Source: Deltaproteobacteria bacterium RBG_13_61_14
GTDB taxonomy: Bacteria; RBG-13-61-14
Assembly: GCA_001797815.1 (NCBI GenBank)
Contig: MGQK01000072.1
Span: 8,216-38,092 of the forward strand
Direction of reading: 5' to 3'
Length of the DNA: 29,877 bases
The notes beneath the pieces are model-generated. The model was given only the letters and a program-made list of their open reading frames with translations. It had not been told where the DNA came from and searched no databases. This document shows positions 6,910-16,440 of this stretch, piece after piece. The position numbers were made by a program, and so were the translations under genes. Every line of letters begins with the position of its first letter. Position 1 is the first letter of the stretch.

Positions 6910-8484
6910 CTACTTCATGGTCCGAAATCTTTTCCAGTCAATGCCATGTTTGCTGATCCGGAGCCCCATCAGCCGCTCGGAGATGCCAAGCTGCCGCGCG
7001 GCCTTGGCCCGGTTGCCCCGCGAGCTTTTCAGCGCTTCCTGGATCATCTCCCGCTCGATATTGTCGAGCGTGGCCTCCAGGGTGCCGCGCTGCTCGGTGC
7101 CGCTCGCCTCCGCGGTCTGCAAAGTCGGCGGCAGGTGGTGGCCGTGGATCACCCCGTCCTCCGAGAGGAGCACCGAACGCTCGATGCTGTTCTCCAGCTC
7201 TCGCACGTTCCCCGGCCAGTGGTAGCTCATCAGCATGTCAATCGCCGGGGTGCAGATGCGGTGGATGGGCTTGTGGTTTTGCTGGCTGTATTTCTCGGCG
7301 AAGAAGTTGGCGAGGAGCAGGATGTCGGTCTTGCGCTCGCGCAACGGCGGCACGTGGATGGAGAAGACGTTAAGCCGGTAATAGAGGTCCTGGCGGAACT
7401 TGCCCTCCTGGAGCAGCGCTTCCAGGTCGCGGTTGGTGGCCGCCATCACCCGCACATCCACCTTGATGGTCGCGGTCCCGCCCACCCGCTCGAACTCTCG
7501 CTCCTGCAACACCCGCAACAGCTTGATCTGGGTGGCCGGCGAGAGGTCGCCGATCTCGTCCAGGAAGAGGGTGCCACTGTGGGCCAGCTCGAACCGCCCC
7601 TTGCGCTGGGCGATGGCGCCGGTGAAAGCGCCCTTCTCGTGGCCGAAGAGCTCGCTTTCGATCACGGTCTCGGGCAGGGCCGCGCAGTTGACCTTGATAA
7701 AGGGCTTGGCCGCGCGCAGGCTGTTGTAATGGATGGAGTTGGCCACCAGCTCCTTGCCGGTCCCGCTCTCGCCCCGGATCAGCACCGTGGCCTCGCTCTT
7801 GGAGACCTGGGCCATCAGGTCGTAAACGTCCCGCATCGCCTTGGAGTTCCCGATGATGTTGGCCGGCTTGAACCGGTCCTTTAACTTCTCCTGCAGCCTT
7901 AAGTTCTCCTCCACCAGGCGCCGGCGCTCTTCCATCGCCGACTGCCTAAGCTTCACCGCCTGCGCAATCATCGAGGCGATGATCGAAAGCAGGCGCATGT
8001 CCTCCTTAAAATCCACCCCCTCCGCGAACAACTGGTCCGCGCTCAAAGCCCCGATCACTTCGTTCCCCAGCTTGATCGGCACGCAGATAAAGGAGATCTC
8101 TTTCTTGTGCAGCGCCGAACGCGCCCCGGTCCGGTTCAAGAACAGCGGTTCCTCTGAGATGTGCGGAACTACCGCCGGCTGGCCGGTCTGAACCACCTGA
8201 CCGGTCACCCCCTCGCCCAGCTTATACCGGCCCCGCTCCTGCTGGCTGGCCGAAAGACCATAGGCCGCCTCGATCGAGATCTCGCCGGTCTCCCGGTGGA
8301 GCAACAAAAGCGTGCCCCGCATCATGCCCATGTGGTCCGCCATCGCTTTCAGCACCGGACCCACCACGTCGCGCAGGTCCATGCTCTTGTCCAGGGTCTG
8401 GCTGACCTCGAAGAGGAGCGACAGCTCCTTGACTTCACGCTTGACTGTTACCTGTTCACTCGGCACACTCATTGTTTCACCCAT
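6910..8484 (-). CDS. NifA-family sigma54-dependent transcriptional activator (GAF-AAA+-HTH)
   Basis: A 524-residue bacterial enhancer-binding protein. The order is an N-terminal GAF domain (about residues 20-185), a short linker, the AAA+ sigma54-activation domain (about 212-440) and a Fis-type helix-turn-helix at the C-terminus ([19 protein letters not shown]). Walker A is GESGTGKE, the sigma54-contacting loop is [10 protein letters not shown] and Walker B is [10 protein letters not shown], all intact, so it should be an active ATPase. The GAF domain with no receiver domain fits NifA-like regulators, not NtrC. It reads in the same direction as glnK, amt and glnA, which carry sigma54-type sites, so it probably activates ammonium assimilation under nitrogen limitation. 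No nif genes are visible. The start is uncertain: ATGs at 8484 and 8472 are both possible. Confidence 0.92.
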   Translation of the reverse strand: MGETMSVPSEQVTVKREVKELSLLFEVSQTLDKSMDLRDVVGPVLKAMADHMGMMRGTLLLLHRETGEISIEAAYGLSASQQERGRYKLGEGVTGQVVQTGQPAVVPHISEEPLFLNRTGARSALHKKEISFICVPIKLGNEVIGALSADQLFAEGVDFKEDMRLLSIIASMIAQAVKLRQSAMEERRRLVEENLRLQEKLKDRFKPANIIGNSKAMRDVYDLMAQVSKSEATVLIRGESGTGKELVANSIHYNSLRAAKPFIKVNCAALPETVIESELFGHEKGAFTGAIAQRKGRFELAHSGTLFLDEIGDLSPATQIKLLRVLQEREFERVGGTATIKVDVRVMAATNRDLEALLQEGKFRQDLYYRLNVFSIHVPPLRERKTDILLLANFFAEKYSQQNHKPIHRICTPAIDMLMSYHWPGNVRELENSIERSVLLSEDGVIHGHHLPPTLQTAEASGTEQRGTLEATLDNIEREMIQEALKSSRGNRAKAARQLGISERLMGLRISKHGIDWKRFRTMK

Positions 8485-8626
8485 CCACGAAACTCATACG
8501 AAAAAACTAACCTCTAGGAAACCTTCCCATTGGAATCATACCATAGGGTAGGATATTCAGGCTAAAAAGTCAATTGCAATCAGTATAAAAGCAAAAAATA
8601 TAGGGGTGCAATTTATCGTGCCCAAT

Positions 8627-8650
8627 GTAGGGGCAAGGCTTGCTTTGCCC
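8627..8650. repeat. Degenerate GTAGGGGCAAGG palindrome
   Basis: GTAGGGGCAAGGCT followed by TGCTTTGCCC forms an imperfect hairpin. It is a decayed relative of the perfect 28-base palindrome at 28089-28116, sharing the left arm GTAGGGGCAAGGC exactly. Confidence 0.6.
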
Positions 8651-8722
8651 GAAATAACGTAGACGTGAATGTGGTCGTGAACATGAACGAATCCGTAACC
8701 ACGACTGCACCTGATTCCGGCT

Positions 8723-8748
8723 GTAGGGACGAACCCATGTGTTCGCCC
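8723..8748. repeat. GTAGGGACGAAC...GTTCGCCC hairpin
   Basis: GGGACGAAC (8726-8734) pairs imperfectly with GTTCGCCC (8741-8748) around CCATGT. It starts with the same GTAGGG as the element at 8627 and is probably another variant of the same palindromic repeat type. Confidence 0.5.
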
Positions 8749-8936
8749 AAAGCAGAAATGGTAGCCGCGACTGCTTTTTCGGTCGTGCACATAATGCGAA
8801 ATGAATCGCCTCCAGATTGGGGGCGCGGCTGACCCCAGTCGCGCAAGCTTTCGCAGAAACCTGCCACTACATCTAAGACATCAAACCGAGATAAAAAATC
8901 CTACTTTTTAGGAATTGACAAGCAGATGCTCGGTAT

Positions 8937-9102
8937 GTGCACGAAGAAAAAATCACTGGTGCGGATATTGCCAATAGCACTATTGGAATTTCTCAAGTCA
9001 ATCCTGGCCAGATCCAGGCAAGATTTAGTGGCATATGCGGAGCGGGTTTTGCAATCAGACAGGTTAATGCTGATGGCACAGTGGTCTGCGAGCCTGTAAG
9101 TG
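8937..9102 (+). pseudogene. Fragment of a surface-protein or tail-fibre-like gene
   Basis: The frame encodes KITGADIANSTIGISQVNPG and then CGAGFAIRQVNADGTVVCEPV. The pattern of ADIANSTIG followed by a cysteine-bounded AIRxVNADGTVxCE block is common in secreted or tail-fibre-like proteins of environmental bacteria (established knowledge of that sequence style; no single family can be named). Only about 50 residues survive, there is no proper start and the frame degrades after GGDGD. It lies about 290 bases from the 3' end of tRNA-Asn, a common integration site. Confidence 0.45.
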
Positions 9103-9391
9103 GCGGAGATGGAGATCGAAAAGCGGGAGATGGAAGCGCGGTGGGAACGGCTGGAGCTACCGGTGATTCACAAGGAGATGCTCTCGTTCCTGGTGGCTGA
9201 GTTCGAGGAAGTGATGGCCTCTGACTCGAATCACCCCCCAATAGCCTCATACCCAAAAGTTAACGATAGGAGTATACTTATTGATCGGCGCAGGGCCGTT
9301 CTGGTGCACTTTACCGAACCAGGCTTCGGTTCTCCAGAGGGACATTTGGCTCTTCTGGAAATATATTGTAGTATATATTGCAAATTTTAAT
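9103..9391. other. Stretch between surface-protein fragment and tRNA-Asn, no clear gene
   Basis: A plus-strand open frame from 9100 begins with a charged helical segment (EKREMEARWERLELPVIHKE) that could be a fragment of a real coiled-coil protein. The rest, down to the AT-rich TATATATTG stretch beside the tRNA, looks random. I do not call a gene. The AT-rich end may hold the tRNA's processing or termination signals. Confidence 0.35.
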
Positions 9392-9467
9392 TGGCTCCCC
9401 GGGCCGGACTCGAACCAGCGACCAAGTGGTTAACAGCCACCCGCTCTACCGACTGAGCTACCGGGGA
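9392..9467 (-). tRNA. tRNA-Asn (anticodon GTT)
   Basis: The minus strand folds as a complete 76-base cloverleaf: acceptor TCCCCGG/CCGGGGA, D arm GCTCAGTCGGTAGAGC, anticodon loop CTGTTAA with GTT, and T arm with TTCGAGT. The discriminator is G and CCA is encoded. The anticodon stem has one G-T pair at its first position. A tRNA-Asn plus an AspRS of non-discriminating type (17500-19314) would fit indirect Asn-tRNA formation by GatCAB. Confidence 0.97.
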
Positions 9468-9645
9468 AACAGGGTCGGATGGAAGATAGTTTACTTAAAA
9501 GCGCCAAATTGTCAAGCTGCGCCGAAGGCTTAATCCAACCGTTCGGGAGCGGCATCCATCACCCCTAAGAGTTTGGTGGATTGCGATCTTGCTCCCCGGG
9601 CCGCCGGCAAAGTATCCCTCTTCTGCCCGCCCCGCTAGCTTTGGC

Positions 9646-12045
<2,400 letters not shown>

Positions 12046-12744
12046 GGATACCTCCTCCCTCCGGAGCGGAATTTTAACCGGATCTGGGCCCTAAACCTCT
12101 TGTCATTAATTTAGCAAAGTCTGGGAGAAATGCCACCGTAACCGGGGAAGAGGCAATACCGAGGTGAATAAAGGGCCGCTAATCGTTGCGGAGGTCGCGG
12201 AGGAGGCGGGGGAGAAAAAAGGCGCCGAAGAGCCAGCGGAAGACGTTGATCAGGAATTGCCAGAGGAGCGAGAAGGCGACGAGGGCGGCTGGGTCGTGGG
12301 AGGAAAAAAAGACCTGAAATCCGAGCTGCTCTCTCTTCTCCGAAAGCTTTAACCCTTAGCGTCTTGGCGCCTGCTATGTATCAATCTGTCAAGTGACACC
12401 GACGTCTCTTTTTTGCTCCTCCTCCGCTACGCTTTCGGCACCAGGGTTATCCACAACTCCACAGGCCATCTCTGCGGGGCCATTCAGGCCCCCAGCCGCC
12501 GGGCCTGTGGAGTTCGTGGAGAACCCGTCCTCGATTTCGGGAGGGAGCGTGTTCCGAGCCATCTGCTATTCGATCACGAAAGCGCTCGGCCTTCGGATCA
12601 TTTGATCGGTACGCTCCGGAAGACGGACCAAACTTTGCGACGGGTGAGGAAGCCGAGGCCTCCGCCCAAGGCGCTAACGGTCGCGTCGCTCCCGGAACCT
12701 CTTCAAATCAAAGAACCTGCTTCAACCGCAGCGGGGCCAACGCC
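12046..12744. other. 700-base gap between copA and the IS110 transposase
   Basis: No intact gene is supported. A minus-strand frame ending at TAG 12179-12181 encodes a hydrophobic, membrane-like tail (LWQFLINVFRWLFGAFFLP) without a start codon and may be a remnant of a lost membrane protein; the only named evidence is composition. The right part carries the large inverted repeat described separately. The final 150 bases before the transposase stop are probably IS110 3' flank. Confidence 0.4.
12447..12523. repeat. Nested inverted repeat beginning with a DnaA-box-like TTATCCACA
   Basis: AACTCCACAGGCC (12455-12467) pairs with GGCCTGTGGAGTT (12502-12514), and the arms extend outward to TTATCCAC/GTGGAGAA with two mismatches and one bulge. 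Inside, GGGGCC and GGCCCC form a second hairpin around ATTCA. The left edge TTATCCACA (12447-12455) equals the DnaA-box consensus. No T-run follows, so it is not an ordinary terminator. Confidence 0.65.
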
Positions 12745-13848
12745 TCAGGCCGCTTCCTGGGCCAGGTGCCACATCCGAATCCCCAATTGCCGCATCACTC
12801 CCACGATCAACGCCTTCTTCCGCTCCTTCTTCTGCCCCCGCATTCGCTTCTTAAACCAGGCCCGCCAGCTCGGGGCCAGCCGCACCAGCGCCCAGGACGC
12901 CTGGTTCAGGACCTTGCGCACCCGGGGCGAGCCCATCTTGCTGATGTGTCCCTTGCGATCGCTCCGCTCGCCCGATTCCCACGCCCGCGGCGCCAGGCCC
13001 AGGTAACTTCCCAGCGCCCGCCGGTTCGGAAACCGAGACAAATCCCCCAACTCGGTCAAAAACACCATCGCCGTCAGCGCCGCCACCCCCGGAATCGCGA
13101 CCAGCGCCTCCACCTGCTTCCGATAACGCTCCTCCTCCGCCAACGCCGCCAACGCCGCCACCGCCTTCCCGCCCCGGACCAACTCCTCCTGGTAAAACCG
13201 CAACTCCCGCAACAGGCCCCCTAACACCGTTCCGCCCCCCGCCGGCAACTCCTCCGCCACCCCCTCCAACCACCGCGCGTGCTTCTTGGTCCACGGGTTC
13301 TTGATCCCCTCCGGCGCCCGCCGGCCGTAGCGCCGCAACAACCCGTGAATCTCGTTCTTCACCCCCGCGATCTTATCGCCCAGCCCCAACCGACGCCGAA
13401 CCACCTCCCGATCCTCCCGCAACTCCGCCGGCGGCTTCCACACCACCGGCAGCGAATTCCCCGCCAACATGTGGCCCCGCAGCGCCTCCAACAGCCGCAC
13501 CACGTCCCGCTTATCCGTCTTGTTCGAGCGCTGCTTCGGACTGCTCGGAAGATGCGTCGGCGCCAACACCGCCACCCAATACCCGGCCTCCTCCAGCCGG
13601 TCCGCCAGCCGAAACCCGCTCCCCGAAGCCTCGTAGCACACCCGGATCCGAGCTCCCGGAAACCTCCTCCCACAGCTCTGCAGCAGGCTCAGCAACCCCT
13701 TCACCCCACTCTCCTCCCGGGTGTCCAACTCCCGAAACTCCGGCAACCCTTGGTCCACCGCGATCCCCGCCAGCATCTTCTCCTGGTGCAGGTCAATCGC
13801 ACAGAAAATGTTTTTGCCTTCCTTCACGTTTTGCGCTACCCTGGTCAT
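12745..13848 (-). mobile_element. IS110-family transposase (insertion element core)
   Basis: A 367-residue DEDD-type IS110-family transposase. The N-terminal RuvC-like domain has FCAIDLHQEKMLAG (first catalytic Asp), VCYEASGSGF (Glu) and KTDKRDVVRLLEAL (third and fourth Asp). The C-terminal Transposase_20 region carries LVAIPGVAALTAMVFLTELG, the ALGSYLGLAPRAWESGE stretch and the serine region. The start at 13848 is preceded by AAGGAGG; the frame stays open upstream into a RAYT remnant but that is not transposase sequence. No frameshift is seen, so the enzyme may be active. IS110 elements have no clear terminal inverted repeats and usually make no target duplication, so the ends cannot be set by eye. 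A guide-type bridge RNA would be expected next to the gene, but I could not identify its fold. Confidence 0.93.
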
Positions 13849-13984
13849 GGTCGGTGTCCTCCTTGAATTTGATTTTTTCAAATTTGAGCTGATTGTAACC
13901 CAATCACGCTCGTCGAGGCCACCGACCGATTTATTCATGGTAACTTTGCGTGAAATCTTCCCCCTTTTCTTTGGTTCCGCCTCG

Positions 13985-14114
13985 GCCGGGTTAGGGTATA
14001 TGAATCCGGGCGCAACGACTCGGGCCAAGCCGGCTATGAGCGAATCCTACATCAAATCGCCCGGTTGTGCAAACAAGAACAGGCAAACCAAGATTAAAAT
14101 GAGTAAGGTGTCCC
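13985..14114 (-). pseudogene. REP-associated tyrosine transposase (RAYT) 5' remnant, copy A
   Basis: On the minus strand this 130-base unit reads as a leader followed by codons for GLARVVAPGFIYPNP, the start of the RAYT (TnpA_REP, Y1_Tnp) family, usually MARLARVVAPG...HHVTQRG. The initiating ATG is mutated to ATA and the gene is cut after about 15 codons. It is about 80-85% similar by eye to copy B at 14941-15071, in the same orientation, with long identical runs such as CGAATCCTACATCAAATCGC. Confidence 0.7.
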
Positions 14115-14128
14115 AGCTATATAATGAG

Positions 14129-14383
14129 TTAGCCCAGGAGCCTATCATATTCCGAATGGCTGCCAATCCAAAACCACAGCAACCCTTCCGGAATCTCGAT
14201 GGCCAGGGCTCGATAAGATAGGCCCACCCGGACTGACCGGTAGCGGCCGATTTTCTTAAAGTGGAGGGAGGGGTGTTGAGGGTCCCGCTTCAGCAGTTCA
14301 AAGTTTCTCTCCGCCAGTTGGCGAACCTTCTCCGGAAGCCGTTGAAAGCAATCCCAGAAACCGGGCGAAGCAAAATGTCTCAA
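14129..14383 (-). CDS. RelE/ParE-type toxin of a type II toxin-antitoxin pair
   Basis: An 84-residue basic protein: MRHFASPGFWDCFQRLPEKV, then LHFKKIGRYRSVRVGLSYRALA and LLWFWIGSHSEYDRLL. The order of two N-terminal helices, an Arg-rich beta sheet (SVRVGLSYRAL) and a C-terminal WIGSHSEYDRL strand is typical of RelE/ParE/HigB-fold toxins, most of which cleave mRNA at the ribosome or block gyrase. Which target applies here is unknown. The start overlaps the antitoxin stop by four bases (ATGA). The gene lies only 14 bases from RAYT remnant A, in an accessory region. Confidence 0.82.
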   Translation of the reverse strand: MRHFASPGFWDCFQRLPEKVRQLAERNFELLKRDPQHPSLHFKKIGRYRSVRVGLSYRALAIEIPEGLLWFWIGSHSEYDRLLG

Positions 14384-14580
14384 AGCTCTTTGCTTTTACC
14401 GGCTTGGTGGCCGGCCAAGGCTTCCTCGGCCAGAGAATCCAGCCGGCCCGCCCGGAGATCCTCTTCCAGCTGCCGGTCCCATGCCTCCGCGTCGTATTGC
14501 CGGAACCACTCGCGAAAAGCGGCAAGCTCCGCCGGATCAAACCTTTCGATTTCATGCTCGATCTTCTCAATCTTGGTCAT
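14380..14580 (-). CDS. Antitoxin of the RelE/ParE-type pair
   Basis: A 66-residue acidic helical protein starting MTKIEKIEHEIERFDPAELA, with FREWFRQYDAEAWDRQLEEDL and ending GRLDSLAEEALAGHQAGKSKEL. This is a common antitoxin type found immediately before toxins like the next gene. The C-terminal LDSLAEEAL helix and the tail probably bind and block the toxin. GGAGG is nine bases upstream of the ATG. There is no obvious DNA-binding fold, so autoregulation may rely on the complex or be absent. Confidence 0.82.
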   Translation of the reverse strand: MTKIEKIEHEIERFDPAELAAFREWFRQYDAEAWDRQLEEDLRAGRLDSLAEEALAGHQAGKSKEL

Positions 14581-14668
14581 AAGCCGATACCTCCGTCCGG
14601 TGGTTAATAGTATAAAACCATTCCCCGCAACAACGCAAGCGCGATCAAGGCGTGAATCCGCAGAGGGA

Positions 14669-14752
14669 CTCCGCCGACCTGCCTATGCCCGCCGGAGCTG
14701 GCTTCGCGCAGGCGGGAGCGCTACGTCCTCCGCGAAGGCGGATGGCGCAAAA
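14669..14752. repeat. GC-rich imperfect palindrome cluster upstream of the antitoxin
   Basis: Contains GACCTGCCTATGCCCGCC, GGCTTCGCGCAGGCGG and TCCGC-GAA-GGCGGA hairpin pieces, a composition typical of decayed REP-like sequences. The rest of the 14581-14780 gap shows nothing else; the antitoxin promoter probably lies in the AT-rich 14600-14625 part. Confidence 0.4.
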
Positions 14753-14780
14753 TTACGCAGATGAAATTCAAAGAAGCTCT

Positions 14781-14920
14781 GATACCAACTTTACGTCCGT
14801 CATATAGTGTTGCCCAAGGGTGCCACTGGCTAAGCCCGAAGGGCTTGCCAGTGCACGGGCAAGCTTCGCTTGGCCCGTGGCACCCTGTCCTAACTCTACG
14901 TTTGACGTAAAAATAGTATG
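14781..14920. repeat. Palindromic element predicted to fold as a three-way junction
   Basis: The outer arms (14781-14797 and 14904-14920) share TTTACGTC/GACGTAAA and part of ATAC/GTAT. Inside, AGGGTGCCA (14817-14825) pairs with TGGCACCCT (14878-14886). That stem encloses two hairpins, CTGGC.AAGCCC-GAA-GGGCTTGCCAG and CGGGCAAGC-TTC-GCTTG.CCCG, separated by TGCA. It lies directly next to RAYT remnant B, as REP elements mobilised by RAYT enzymes often do. Confidence 0.75.
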
Positions 14921-14940
14921 ACCATCTCCTTGCACGCCGC

Positions 14941-15071
14941 GCCGGGGGATAGGGTGCATGAGTCCGGGCGCAACCACTCGGGCCAAGCGGGCCATGAGCG
15001 AATCCTACATCAAATCGCCTCGTGGAGCAAGCGAGGGTGGCCAGATCAAGATTAAAATTAGTAAGCTGTCC
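14941..15071 (-). pseudogene. REP-associated tyrosine transposase (RAYT) 5' remnant, copy B
   Basis: The minus strand keeps the typical RAYT leader (GGGGACAGCTTACTAATTTT) and an ATG at 14995 for MARLARVVAPGLMHPIPRRG. The reading frame then runs into the palindromic element, so all catalytic parts (HUH motif and tyrosine) are missing. It is a direct repeat of copy A; the toxin-antitoxin genes lie between them. Confidence 0.75.
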
Positions 15072-15113
15072 CCGATTTAATCAGTTCATTTAAAACAAAC
15101 AAGGCAACTCATA

Positions 15114-15395
15114 CTATTTCTCGCTCGACTTATTCTTGCGAACACCAAATGCATATCCCCCGGGCCATGAGTCTGGCCTTGTACCGTCCAATACTAATCT
15201 ATCTCCTGCAAACTCGGGCAAAAGACGAGGAACAATTGAACTTCTTGATTTAGTGTGCACAACAGGGATTGATGGCCTCTTTCTTACCTTGTTATGACCA
15301 CAAGCAGGACATCTTTTTAACGGGGAATCTTTTATGCTTTGAAGAGCATCAAAGATTTTTAAGCATCTCAAACATTCGTATTCGTAAATTGGCAT
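15114..15395 (-). CDS. FmdB-family zinc-ribbon protein
   Basis: A 93-residue protein beginning MPIYEYECLRCLKIFDALQS, with a zinc ribbon formed by Cys8, Cys11, Cys29 and Cys32 (CPAC). This is the FmdB putative regulatory family, whose function is not well established. The first 40 residues fit the family; the C-terminal half (SIVPRLLPEFAGDRLVLDGT) does not resemble the usual Gly/Ser-rich tail and ends very basic. It starts 21 bases after the upstream coiled-coil gene, with GAGG five bases before the ATG, so the two are probably co-transcribed. Confidence 0.8.
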   Translation of the reverse strand: MPIYEYECLRCLKIFDALQSIKDSPLKRCPACGHNKVRKRPSIPVVHTKSRSSIVPRLLPEFAGDRLVLDGTRPDSWPGGYAFGVRKNKSSEK

Positions 15396-15416
15396 TTAAA
15401 CCTCATGTTGGTCCTT

Positions 15417-16277
15417 TCAAGTTCTATCATCATCTTGACTTGCCTCCAAATCAATTGGCTCAACTCTGATTCGCTTTATAAGTTGAAGACTCTTATGGAG
15501 TGCGAGCAATTGAATATCATCTTCCATTCTTGAACGCAGAACTTTTTGAATTCCTTGGTTGTCAAACCCCGCATTTCGAAGACTGGCTGCAAGGCTATCT
15601 ATTGCCACAGTGTAATCAAGCAAAAGTCGCGTTTCTTCACGACATACTTTTACGGCTATTAGGTCAGTTCTTGCCTTCGTTTCTTTAGCTTTTGCGTCAA
15701 TAAGTCTCGCACGTGCTTCTGTTTCTCTAGCTTCAGCGTTCTTCCGACGTTTCGTGCTTTCTTTGAAGAACAAAGCATCGAAAATCTTATCCAAGAGTTG
15801 CACGGCTGATTTGCTTTTAAGTGCACCTGAAACCAAAAGCAACCATTCCCCGGGTGAGGACATGGAGATTCTTTCGATCTCAGCCCTCCCAGAGGTTGGT
15901 ACTATATCGTAAAGATCATCAACTTGAAATTGAAATTTTACACCAAGTTGCGTAATCCTCGCTGATACTCCAACATTTCTCATGACCGTTATGAACTCCG
16001 CGAATTTCGTTCTAACTTCAACATCGGTCGGTGTCTTCGGTTTCTTCCATGATTTAGGCTGATTCAGCAAACCAAACATCTTAAGATGCTTAATAACATA
16101 ATCGTATGCTTCGCAGGTTTCAGCGATGTATGAAGCGACTCCAACTCTTGCAGAAATGCCGTCAATAGCCAGAAGAGTCCGCGCCAGTTGATCTGCTCGC
16201 CAAATACCGCCGGTCTGAACTTGAATTCTGACGCGACAAGTATATCCATCTTCTGAATTTTTCATTTTTTCACCCAT
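15417..16277 (-). CDS. Unknown protein with a C-terminal coiled coil
   Basis: A 286-residue soluble protein I do not recognise. The N-terminal 175 residues look globular and mixed alpha/beta (RVRIQVQTGGIWRADQLART; MSSPGEWLLLVSGALKSKSA). A strongly charged coiled coil follows (KRRKNAEARETEARARLIDA onward, about 180-215), then a helical tail ending in an acidic EASQDDDRT. There is no signal peptide or membrane segment. Base composition is clearly more AT-rich than the housekeeping genes nearby, suggesting recent transfer. Paired with the orphan at 16441 and the FmdB gene it forms a possible small accessory operon; whether this is defence-related is speculation. Confidence 0.75.
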   Translation of the reverse strand: MGEKMKNSEDGYTCRVRIQVQTGGIWRADQLARTLLAIDGISARVGVASYIAETCEAYDYVIKHLKMFGLLNQPKSWKKPKTPTDVEVRTKFAEFITVMRNVGVSARITQLGVKFQFQVDDLYDIVPTSGRAEIERISMSSPGEWLLLVSGALKSKSAVQLLDKIFDALFFKESTKRRKNAEARETEARARLIDAKAKETKARTDLIAVKVCREETRLLLDYTVAIDSLAASLRNAGFDNQGIQKVLRSRMEDDIQLLALHKSLQLIKRIRVEPIDLEASQDDDRT

Positions 16278-16342
16278 TTCCTCTAATTGGGTTAGACTTT
16301 CGCTTCCTCAAAGAATTCGAGGAACATCATTAACTTGGAATT

Positions 16343-16411
16343 CCCCGTAGCTTGCTACGGGGATGAGTCGCTCTGATATCGAACCCCGATACCCCGCAGC
16401 TTGCTGCGGGG
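16343..16411. repeat. Two tandem hairpins with compensatory base changes
   Basis: Hairpin 1 (16343-16362) is CCCCGTAGC-TT-GCTACGGGG and hairpin 2 (16392-16411) is CCCCGCAGC-TT-GCTGCGGGG. The arms differ at one pair, T-A in the first and C-G in the second, so pairing is preserved. The 29-base spacer contains GAACC, which can pair with GGTTC after the second hairpin. No T-run follows on either strand. Confidence 0.85.
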
Positions 16412-16440
16412 AGGTTCATTTCAGGCTCATCTCTCTCGGT

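Larger units (their letters stand above)
8485..8936. other. 450-base non-coding stretch with degenerate palindromes
   Basis: I see no credible gene here; short open frames have poor composition. The stretch contains hairpin relics at 8627-8650 and 8723-8748, a GTGAATGTGGTCGTGAACATG-like degenerate run near 8665 and the string CGCGGCTGACCCCAG (about 8824-8838), whose core recurs near 28270. The promoter of the downstream NifA-family gene must lie in the AT-rich 8485-8600 part, but no clear -35/-10 stands out. Confidence 0.5.

Noticed and set aside
8557-8867. Two small minus-strand ORFs upstream of the NifA-type gene
   Set aside because: They read through palindromic repeats and have random composition.
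9592-9604. Copy of the tRNA-Asn 3' string GCTCCCCGGGCC as a possible attachment site
   Set aside because: It is only about 13 bases, very GC-rich, and lies on the 5' side of the tRNA, not the side where integration duplicates the 3' end.
12164-12352. Plus-strand ORF rich in Glu
   Set aside because: Low-complexity, no homologue-like pattern; the opposite strand looks more protein-like (hydrophobic tail), so it is probably not translated.
12447-12455. Replication origin signalled by TTATCCACA
   Set aside because: Only one box, no DnaA/DnaN genes and no AT-rich unwinding region with further boxes.
16343-16411. CRISPR-like array from two similar GC-rich units
   Set aside because: Only two units, each self-complementary throughout, with one spacer of 29 bases and no cas genes.
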